From Streptomyces sp. S.PNR 29 (GTDB taxonomy: Bacteria; Actinomycetota; Actinomycetes; Streptomycetales; Streptomycetaceae), in contig NZ_JANUQM010000001.1 of the NCBI RefSeq assembly GCF_030386795.1, positions 120,363-184,362 of the forward strand: 64,000 nt of DNA, read 5' to 3'. Numbering within the stretch: position 1 is the stretch's first letter; each line of letters opens with the position of its first letter. The notes under the pieces were generated by a model. That model was not told where the DNA came from and did not search any database. It saw only the letters and a program-made list of their open reading frames with translations. The position numbers and the translations under genes were made by a program. This document shows positions 59,001 through 64,000 of the stretch, one piece after another.

Positions 59001-60586
59001 CCGAGACGGTGAACGGCCGAACGCTGTTGTTCCGTTACAACGAGACGGGCCGACGTACCGAGCGGACGACACCCACGGGTGCCCGCGCTGTCTACGGCTA
59101 TGACGCTGCTGGCCACACCACATCCCTGAACACCTCCGGCCACGCCCTGTCCTTCACCTACGACGCCGCCGGTCGCGAGACGTCCCGCCTGATCGGCAAC
59201 TCCCTCAGCCTTGCCCAGAGCTGGGACAGTGCGGGGCGACTGACGGAGCAGACCGTGACATCGGCCCACGGATTGATCCAACGCCGCTCCTATACTTTCC
59301 GTCCGGACAACTCCCTCATCGCTGTTGACGACCCCATGCACGGCGAGATCGGTATCGGCCTGGACGACGCCGGCCGAGTGACGCAGATCAACGCTCGTGA
59401 CTGGACCGAGTCCTATGCCTACGACGCCACAGGCAACCAGACCCGGGCAGCCTGGCCGGGCCAGCACGCCGGCCGGGAAGCGCAAGGCGACCGCGGGTAC
59501 GCCGGCAACCGCCTCACACACGCAGGCTCCATGCGCTACGAGTACGACAGGGCAGGGCGCGTCGTGGTGCGCCGCAAGACCCGTCTGTCGCGCAAGCCCG
59601 ACGTCTGGCGGTACGCGTGGGACGCCGAGGACCGCCTCACCTCGGTGACCACCCCCGACGGGACTGTGTGGCGCTACCGCTACGACCCCTTCGGCCGCCG
59701 CACAGCCAAACAGCGCCTGGCTGCCGACGGGGTCACGGTCGTGGAGGAAACCCACTTCACATGGGACGGCCTCAACGTCACCGAGCAGACCACCACCGCT
59801 GCCGGCCTGCCCCATCCGGTGACACTCACCTGGGACCACGACGGTTTGTTCCCCGTGGCCCAGACCGAACGCCTCACCGACCAGACGACGCAAGAGGAGA
59901 TCGACTGCCGCTTCTTCGCCATCGTCACCGACCTCGTCGGGACGCCCACCGAACTCGTTGACGAATCCGGAAACATCGCCTGGCGCTCACGCAGAACCCT
60001 GTGGGGCATCACCACGTGGCAGTCCGACAGCACCGCCTACACACCACTACGGTTCCCCGGCCAGTACCACGACCCCGAAATCGGCCTCCACTACAACTAT
60101 CTTCGCTACTACGACCCCGAGACAGCCCGCTACACATCTCCCGACCCCCTGGGAATCGAACCCGCGCCCAACCCCACCGCCTACGTCCACAATCCCCATA
60201 CATGGGCTGATCCGCTCGGCCTCGCTCCGTACAACAGGAACTTCGACACGCGTCAAGAGGCATTCAATGCCGCCAAGGATCGGGCCGGTGTTCCCCGCAG
60301 CCAACAACCCACCCACCAGTGGACGGTCGGCGATGATCCAACCATGCGACACAGGACCAGCAACTACGTGTACGACGAAAGTCCTGGATCTCATGGGCGC
60401 TACTACCAATATGAAACCCCTGAGGGTACACGAGTGGTCGTCAATCACACGAATGACCCCAATGCCCCACACCCGCATTTCCACGCAGGGCAACCCAAGG
60501 GGGGAGGTCGTAACGTCGACATGATGGGGGAGCGCTATCAGCAGATCGGAGACAAGCATCACTTCTACTACCCGGAGGGGACCTAG
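56033..60586 (+). CDS. RHS-repeat polymorphic toxin with type VII-like N-terminus
   Basis: A 1,517-residue protein. Residues 1-65 contain LGLDKDPTPGDPHRVRQLAK (D17-P-T-P-G21) and W59-A-G61, the domain shared with three other proteins here. Coiled coil to about 225, hydrophobic hairpin about 229-281, then FAALDCIPGMKGLTTLGG. From about 375 to 1390 are RHS/YD repeats (many YDxxGR units), ending with RYYDPETARYTSPDPLG and the border motif DPLGLAPYN. The last 120 residues are the toxin: HRTSNYVYDES, HPHFHAGQPKGG and GDKHHFYYPEG, a His-rich set suggesting a metal-dependent nuclease, unassigned. No signal peptide. ATG at 56033. Putative immunity gene overlaps its stop. Confidence 0.88.
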   Translation: MAGHRPHDWHVLGLDKDPTPGDPHRVRQLAKQLHDFADDVSDALRLVKGMADEDTLLEWAGKSAAVFKEEFSGVPKNLKKLKKSYEMCGDALADFWPKLERAQALADKALAKAREARDDLSSAQSRLSSADSWVTRATKEADKYKDDPTGSKSDADKPDEAKVRAATRDVQHAKSAQTKAQSDVTNAQDALDAAKKMAEDARKMREEAAREAKSKIDEASDAGIQNRSWWEDIGDWFTDNWDTIVAACKIVVAVVGIVAMIIGGPILAAIVVVAALVVLADTLYKYSKGQASLWDVGFAALDCIPGMKGLTTLGGLAKGLKGGLAAAKGLRGGLKGMGLAVRGLGKNARAMLADGAKGAYNRVKNVVRSKGTDPVDMATGAMYLPQTDVELPGLLPLGFNRRVASDYRCGWWFGPTWASTIDQRLEIDPDGIVFVTEDGLLLAYPHPHSPSSPVLPETGPRRPLTRLEDGGYRVEDPLTGHTRHFTRPVDGVALLNRITDRNQHTITFHYDEHGTPLAVRHSGGYHLKLTTEGGRVTALSLAGAAEDGSDVVIKRYGYTDGSLTETINSSGLPLRFTYDDRIRITSWTDTNERSYAYTYDDQDRCIAEGGEAGHIAITLDYDGTDSAWPDCRITTLTTADGAASRFVINDRCQVVAEIDANGGVTRTEYDHDHHVLAWTDALGHTTRFTNDPTGRPLTVSHPDGEVTRYTYNDLGRPTTVTLADGSSWRRAYDERGNCIAVTDPAGATVRYLYDDSGRLTAVTDALGATTRVRCTTTGLVAELTDPLGHHLTAHHDAFGRVKVATDPLGAQTCRWWTVEGRLARMLGPDGAEQSWEYDGEGNCIRHTDAVGGVSSYEYTHFDLLTARTGPDGVRYEFEHDSSLRLTKVTAPSGLTWEYEYDAAGRLVAETDFDDRRVTYTRDATGRVVARTNPLGQTVVYDYDALGRLTSKNVDGAVTTYEYDSVGRRLRATSADCEMVWERDETGRPVAETVNGRTLLFRYNETGRRTERTTPTGARAVYGYDAAGHTTSLNTSGHALSFTYDAAGRETSRLIGNSLSLAQSWDSAGRLTEQTVTSAHGLIQRRSYTFRPDNSLIAVDDPMHGEIGIGLDDAGRVTQINARDWTESYAYDATGNQTRAAWPGQHAGREAQGDRGYAGNRLTHAGSMRYEYDRAGRVVVRRKTRLSRKPDVWRYAWDAEDRLTSVTTPDGTVWRYRYDPFGRRTAKQRLAADGVTVVEETHFTWDGLNVTEQTTTAAGLPHPVTLTWDHDGLFPVAQTERLTDQTTQEEIDCRFFAIVTDLVGTPTELVDESGNIAWRSRRTLWGITTWQSDSTAYTPLRFPGQYHDPEIGLHYNYLRYYDPETARYTSPDPLGIEPAPNPTAYVHNPHTWADPLGLAPYNRNFDTRQEAFNAAKDRAGVPRSQQPTHQWTVGDDPTMRHRTSNYVYDESPGSHGRYYQYETPEGTRVVVNHTNDPNAPHPHFHAGQPKGGGRNVDMMGERYQQIGDKHHFYYPEGT

Positions 60587-61032
60587 TGCCGAGCGAGGAG
60601 TTGCGCAAGAAGATTCAGCTGCGCCGCGAGGAAACTGAGGCTGCACGGCTTCCAGAGCTACTGGTCGGAGTGCACGCTTTCGGCTACCACCAGGACGGCG
60701 AGATGCCTGATTGGCTGGACAGTCTGCTGGCGCAATATCGTAGAACCGATTCAGTGCCGGATTCTCGGATCGGGGATGAGGTGAGCGATGAGGAGGTGAA
60801 TCTGTGGATCGAGGAGTTTGTTGAGCAGTCGAGCATTGGGCAAAGATTCTACCTGCGTACCTGGATGGAATTTTTTCCCTGGCTTGAATGTCTCGTTTCC
60901 GGCAAAGGGTGGGTTCGGTCGATTCGTGAGGCGCTGGGGAGCGATCTCATTTTTGTCTCGCAGGACAAAACGGCCTTGGTTGTGATCTTCGAAGAAGAAT
61001 ACGAGTATCTCGGTTTTCGGTATGCCGCGTGA
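60586..61032 (+). CDS. Putative immunity protein for the RHS toxin
   Basis: A 148-residue acidic protein (GDEVSDEEVNLWIEEFVEQ, then a beta-rich end SDLIFVSQDKTALVVIFEEE). The GTG shares one base with the RHS stop codon, so it is translationally coupled, the standard place for immunity genes. Codon use is visibly AT-richer than in the RHS body (runs such as ATTTTTTCCC), which suggests the toxin tip and immunity gene arrived together. No family was recognised. Assignment rests on position and composition. Confidence 0.7.
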   Translation: MPSEELRKKIQLRREETEAARLPELLVGVHAFGYHQDGEMPDWLDSLLAQYRRTDSVPDSRIGDEVSDEEVNLWIEEFVEQSSIGQRFYLRTWMEFFPWLECLVSGKGWVRSIREALGSDLIFVSQDKTALVVIFEEEYEYLGFRYAA

Positions 61033-61050
61033 CCGAGCGGGACTCGCAGT

Positions 61051-61449
61051 TCACGGCGTCACGTGCTCGTTCTCCCGCAGCGGGACGCTTGCGGCGTATC
61101 CCGTGCACATGGCGCACCTGGTGAGTAGATCGTGCTCGCAGTTGATCACGTGCACGAGGAATCGTTCGGCATTCTCGAGCTGTGCGCGCTGCGTCCGGAT
61201 GCGGTGGAGTTGCCGCTCGATCACGCCCGTTCGCTCGGGTTCACCTCGGTGCAGGACCTGCCGGATCTCTTGCAGGCTCATGCCGACGTCCTGGCATGCC
61301 CGCAGGACCCGCAAGCGGTGGATGTGCTCCTCGCTGTAGTCGCGCTGGCCTGACGGTGTGCGGTCGGGGACGACGACGCCTGCATCGTCCCAGTGCCTCA
61401 GCACATGCACAGCTACTCCCAGGCGGCGAGCGACCTCTCCGATCTTCAT
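61051..61449 (-). CDS. MerR family regulator with Cys-rich tail
   Basis: A 132-residue MerR protein. The N-terminal winged helix is MKIGEVARRLGVAVHVLRHW, followed by GQRDYSEEHIHRLRVLRACQ, then a dimerisation helix. The C-terminus carries INCEHDLLTRCAMCTGYAAS with a C-x2-C and an upstream Cys, a likely metal, redox or thiol sensor site. The ATG at 61449 is preferred; a longer frame adds an unlikely extension. It is divergent from the hydrolase gene and sits over a typical MerR promoter at 61467-61497, which it should control. Confidence 0.88.
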   Translation of the reverse strand: MKIGEVARRLGVAVHVLRHWDDAGVVVPDRTPSGQRDYSEEHIHRLRVLRACQDVGMSLQEIRQVLHRGEPERTGVIERQLHRIRTQRAQLENAERFLVHVINCEHDLLTRCAMCTGYAASVPLRENEHVTP

Positions 61450-61466
61450 GAGGTCATTGTCCCTGC

Positions 61467-61497
61467 TTGACCTCAGGTCGACCTGAGGTTCTAGCTT
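61467..61497 (+). promoter_or_regulatory. MerR-type promoter/operator with 19-bp spacer
   Basis: TTGACC (61467-61472) and TAGCTT (61492-61497) are separated by 19 bases, the over-long spacer MerR proteins untwist. A perfect 20-bp palindrome (ACCTCAGGTC mirrored, 61470-61489) fills it. The hydrolase ATG lies only 6 bases past the -10, so the message should be leaderless. Confidence 0.85.
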
Positions 61498-61503
61498 CAC
61501 CGC

Positions 61504-62394
61504 ATGAGCCTGAGGGAATGGCGTCTGCCAGAGCCCGTCCACATCAGCGTGGACGGAGCAAGCATCGCAACATACGTATGGGCGTCCGAGCGGCGGGCTC
61601 CGGTGGGGGATGTGGTGTTCTGCCACGGCACACCGTGGTCGTCACAGGTGTGGGCGGAGGCCGCACGGCACCTGAGCAGCGGCCATCGGGTGTTCCTGTG
61701 GGACATGCCCGGCTACGGCCGATCGGCGAAGGATCCGGCCGTACCGGTCGATCTCGCCTCCCAGATGTCGCGGTTCGCTCAACTGCTCACGTACTGGCGC
61801 CTGGACAGGCCATACGTCGTCGCACACGACATCGGAGGAGCCGTGGCGCTCGGGTCTCACCTGCTTCACGGCAGCGAGTACGCGGGTCTGTTTCTCTGGG
61901 ACGTGGTGACCCTCGATCCGTGGGGATCGCCGTTCTTCCGTCTGGTCGCCGACCACGCCGACGTGTTCGTGGAACTCCCGGCCGCGCTCCACACGGCCTT
62001 GGTCAAGGAGTACATCGCCGGTGCGGCACGTCACCGGTTGGCAGACGATTGCGTAGAGGCATTGAGTCAGCCGTGGCTGGGGGCGTCGGGTCAGCCGGCC
62101 TTCTACCGTCAGATCGCTGCGCTCCGGCCTGAACACACCCGGCCGGTCGCGGAACGCCTGCAGCAGGTGAGCTGCGCGGTGACGATCGGCTGGGGGGATC
62201 AGGACCCCTGGATTCCTGTCGACCAGTCAGCTCGGTTGCGGGACCTGCTACCCGGAAGTCCACCCGTGGTCACGCTGAAGGAGGTCGGGCACCTCGCCCC
62301 CGTCGAAACGCCGTCGCGCGTGCATCGCGCTCTCGGCGACTGGCTCGCCCAGTGTGTCAGGCGTGACGGCACGAAGCCCCGGTCGGCGAGGTGA
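61504..62394 (+). CDS. Alpha/beta hydrolase with Asp nucleophile
   Basis: A 296-residue alpha/beta-fold hydrolase. The nucleophile elbow VVAHDIGGAVALG has Asp, not Ser, as in haloalkane/haloacetate dehalogenases and epoxide hydrolases. The oxyanion strand is VFCHGTPWSS, the third acid is in GWGDQDPWIPVDQ, and the catalytic His in LKEVGHLAPVETP. It therefore probably hydrolyses a halide or an epoxide through an ester intermediate. It is under the MerR promoter at 61467-61497, so an inducible detoxification role is likely. No ribosome site is present, fitting a leaderless message. Confidence 0.87.
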   Translation: MSLREWRLPEPVHISVDGASIATYVWASERRAPVGDVVFCHGTPWSSQVWAEAARHLSSGHRVFLWDMPGYGRSAKDPAVPVDLASQMSRFAQLLTYWRLDRPYVVAHDIGGAVALGSHLLHGSEYAGLFLWDVVTLDPWGSPFFRLVADHADVFVELPAALHTALVKEYIAGAARHRLADDCVEALSQPWLGASGQPAFYRQIAALRPEHTRPVAERLQQVSCAVTIGWGDQDPWIPVDQSARLRDLLPGSPPVVTLKEVGHLAPVETPSRVHRALGDWLAQCVRRDGTKPRSAR

Positions 62395-62429
62395 CGAGGA
62401 TCTGTTCGTCGATGCCCGGACCTGCATGG

Positions 62430-62707
62430 TCATGTGCCCTGCTCGGCGCACCCGCCTCGCTCGGAGTTCACCGACGAGTTCTGCCACACGCCCTGCGCGC
62501 CGTAGGCGGGCAGCTTGCCGATGACGGTCAGGTTCGCTTGCCCTCGGACGGCGCCGGCGACGCCGAGGTGGAGGCCGATGGGCGGCCCGAGCCGCCTTCC
62601 GTCCCTTGATGTCGTCCGATGACGAATCGCCGCCCCCGCCGCAAGCGGTGAGGAGCAGCGTCGTCCCCGCGGCGAAGGCGGTGGCGGTCAGAGGGGGGGC
62701 GTACCAC
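62430..62707 (-). pseudogene. Decayed third copy of the lipoprotein gene
   Basis: On the minus strand a good AGGAG and GTG start (62707) are followed by a frameshift in a run of seven C. In the shifted frame one reads LTATAFAAGTTLLLTACGGG, a lipoprotein signal with lipobox, then GDSSSDD. In another frame a Ser/Pro/Ala linker GSGRPSASTSASPAPS is readable. A third segment reads GVWQNSSVNSERGGC, matching the GVWKTMTVETQPGGC tail of the lipoprotein at 63804-64000, and stops at 62430. The middle domain is deleted. It lies just after the secreted-protein gene, which fits a tandem duplication that decayed. Confidence 0.75.
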
Positions 62708-62728
62708 AGGTGATCTCCTGATCGGTGG

Positions 62729-63802
62729 TCAGCGGTTGACCGACTGGATCTCCTGGACGTTCATGTCCTGCGTCGTCTCGAACGTGCCGTCGGGCAGGGC
62801 GCCGCCGGTGCCGTCGGAGCCGGTCCAGGTGATCTGCCAAGTCACGGATGCCGACAGGTGGTACGGCGTGCCGTTGGTGGCGCGGAGATACCGGATGCCG
62901 CACGGCGGGGTCTTGTCGGCGTCGCCCGCCTTGTACGGGGTGCCGATCGAGCCGTCGTCGTTGATCTCGCAGTCGCCGGAGGCGGGGAAGGTCTCCGCGT
63001 CCTCCGTGCCAGGGTCCAGGTGGAGGGCGACCGGCTTGGCCGTGGTCTCCGCCCACAGGCCCGTGTTCGGGAGTTCCGCGCGGACCTTGACCTCCTTGAA
63101 GGTGCCCTTGTCCAGCCAGACCCAGGTGGGCAGGTTCACCGTGGACTCGGCCTGCGGCTTCAGCTCGATCTCGGTGTCCGGGACCTCGACCTTGTCGTAG
63201 GCGTAGTCGGCGAGCGTCTTGGCCGAGGGGGCATGGGGAATCCTGGGTATCTCGCCGGCGTCCTGCCAGAACATGATCCTGCCGCAGTCCCAGGACTCGG
63301 GATCGTTCTCGTCGGGCGCGACGCTGCGCCAGAAGTAGCCGTCCTTGCCGATGTTGTAGTTCTTGTAGCCCTCGGCGGTGCTGAGCTCGTCGTCGAAGTT
63401 GGTCTCCGGCTTACCGTCCCGGTAGTGATCCGTCCACAGTTCCTTGCCGTACCAGGACTCGTGGATGCCCACGTCGCCCTGGCCGTCCGTCCTGTCCACG
63501 AACGCCTTCAACTGCTCGCCGGTGAAGACGGGCTCGTACCAGCAGGCGGGAGGCTTCCAGTTGGTGTCCACCGGCGCGAGGTTGCCCGTCTTGCCCCCTG
63601 AAGGGCCGCTCACCTGGCGGACCTTGATCCGGGAGTGGGTGGCGGAGGCGTAGATGTCTTTGCCTTGGGCGCCGCCGGAGGATTTCTTGGTCTCACCTTC
63701 GTGTCCGGGTTCGCCCAGTGCCGAGGCGGGTGAAGAGAGCAGGGCGGCTCCGAGTGCCAGTGAGAGCAGCAGACCGCTGTACGCCGTGCGGGGGTGGCTC
63801 AT
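62729..63802 (-). CDS. Secreted protein of unknown function (family copy 2)
   Basis: A 357-residue paralogue of 37116-38195. It has a Sec signal (GLLLSLALGAALLSSPASAL), then the shared parts VDTNWKPPACWYEPVFTG, VNLPTWVWLDKGTFKEVKVR, DAETFPASGDCEINDDGSIG and TPPCGIRYLRATNGTPYH. Cys positions are conserved between copies. ATG at 63802 is just after the stop of the preceding lipoprotein gene. Exported, presumably to the cell surface; function unknown, probably with the lipoprotein. Confidence 0.75.
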   Translation of the reverse strand: MSHPRTAYSGLLLSLALGAALLSSPASALGEPGHEGETKKSSGGAQGKDIYASATHSRIKVRQVSGPSGGKTGNLAPVDTNWKPPACWYEPVFTGEQLKAFVDRTDGQGDVGIHESWYGKELWTDHYRDGKPETNFDDELSTAEGYKNYNIGKDGYFWRSVAPDENDPESWDCGRIMFWQDAGEIPRIPHAPSAKTLADYAYDKVEVPDTEIELKPQAESTVNLPTWVWLDKGTFKEVKVRAELPNTGLWAETTAKPVALHLDPGTEDAETFPASGDCEINDDGSIGTPYKAGDADKTPPCGIRYLRATNGTPYHLSASVTWQITWTGSDGTGGALPDGTFETTQDMNVQEIQSVNR

Positions 63803-63803
63803 A

Positions 63804-64000
63804 TCAGCACCCTCCCGGTTGGGTCTCCACCGTCATGGTCTTCCAGACACCGTCGGCCTGCTTGCCCAGGCTCGTCCGGTACTGGACCCGGGGGGATTCA
63901 CCCTTCGGGGTACCGGCGGTCTCTCCCGTCTTGAGGTCCTTGCTGTAGCCCTTGCTCTCGTCTACGCAGTAGAAGAGCGTCGCACGCTTCTTGCTGTTGC
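63804..64000 (-). CDS. Lipoprotein (copy 2), 3' end only
   Basis: The minus-strand frame is open from the window edge to a TGA at 63804-63806. The visible 64 or so residues (KRATLFYCVDESKGYSKDLK, then GVWKTMTVETQPGGC) match the C-terminal part of the lipoprotein at 38192-38863. The stop lies one base from the start of the secreted-protein gene. The lipobox and most of the domain are outside the window. Confidence 0.8.
   Translation of the reverse strand, partial: NSKKRATLFYCVDESKGYSKDLKTGETAGTPKGESPRVQYRTSLGKQADGVWKTMTVETQPGGC

Noticed and set aside
56909..59893. 994-codon open frame antisense to the RHS toxin
   Set aside because: It mirrors the YD repeats; the sense strand has recognisable RHS structure and third-position bias.
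57400..60200. Repetitive structure that might be taken for an array or tandem repeat locus
   Set aside because: Repeats are degenerate protein-level YD repeats of an RHS shell, not direct DNA repeats with spacers; not CRISPR.
61022..61353. Plus-strand small ORFs after the immunity gene
   Set aside because: They lie antisense to the well-supported MerR gene and have no ribosome site.

Overview
The window is high-GC actinobacterial DNA and looks like a Streptomyces chromosome arm-to-core region. The signs are a strong G/C bias at third codon positions, many GTG starts, head-to-tail 4-nt gene overlaps, a futalosine-pathway menaquinone biosynthesis set (a UbiX-type protein, MqnE, MqnA), and several WXG100-like proteins. 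From memory, the run cold-shock gene, mqnA, Ser/Thr kinase, FtsK-type ATPase resembles the SCO4505-SCO4508 neighbourhood of S. coelicolor; this was not checked by alignment. No tRNA, rRNA, CRISPR array, transposase or integrase was seen.

1-15.6 kb is mostly metabolic. It holds a truncated ubiX-like gene, an Lrp/AsnC regulator, mqnE, a UdgX-type uracil-DNA glycosylase, a GNAT, a DUF4229-like membrane protein and a TetR regulator. A fatty-acid set follows that mirrors the mycobacterial htdX-fabG4-fadA2 arrangement (MaoC and SDR on the minus strand, thiolase divergent), then a FadD-type ligase. Next come a LysR regulator divergent from a Tat-exported steroid-dehydrogenase-like flavoprotein, a second TetR gene, an MFS gene truncated at its start, and a methyltransferase. 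15.77-18.77 kb is a four-gene operon linked by three 4-nt overlaps: a 60-aa peptide, two helical proteins and a cytoplasmic SxxK serine hydrolase. It is a candidate undescribed peptide system. A flavin monooxygenase and a cold-shock gene follow.

20.9-47.2 kb and 54.2-64.0 kb carry the most interesting content: a dispersed type VII-like secretion/effector system. It is built around one large ATPase (23516-28093) with ubiquitin-like, FHA-like, two-TM and three FtsK-type modules, so it resembles Firmicutes EssC/YukB more than mycobacterial EccC. Five small helical proteins share a central D-F-x3-W motif (or a relaxed form) and a C-terminal [FY]-x3-D-x-E-L-A motif. Four larger proteins share an N-terminal D-P-[TV]-P-G domain, a W(xG) about 35-40 residues later and a hydrophobic hairpin near residues 195-280; one of them is a 1,517-aa RHS toxin followed by a putative immunity gene. 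Five small proteins share a PsbP/Mog1/DcrB-like pattern and may be chaperones. Two bacterial-PH-like proteins, two membrane proteins with ectodomains and a duplicated lipoprotein/secreted-protein pair complete the set. Two four-gene cassettes (37.05-33.8 kb and 46.2-43.0 kb) are paralogous but have their last two genes in opposite order.

47.7-54.2 kb holds a compact Flp/Tad pilus operon (SAF protein, TadZ-like ATPase, TadA, TadB, TadC, Flp pilin, two TadE-like and one TadG-like pseudopilins) inserted between parts of the type VII-like system. A 71-aa GG-leader peptide lies between the pilus genes and the RHS toxin. A MerR gene divergent from an Asp-nucleophile alpha/beta hydrolase, with a textbook 19-bp-spacer MerR promoter, follows the immunity gene. 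The window ends in a second lipoprotein/secreted-protein pair with a decayed third lipoprotein copy beside it.
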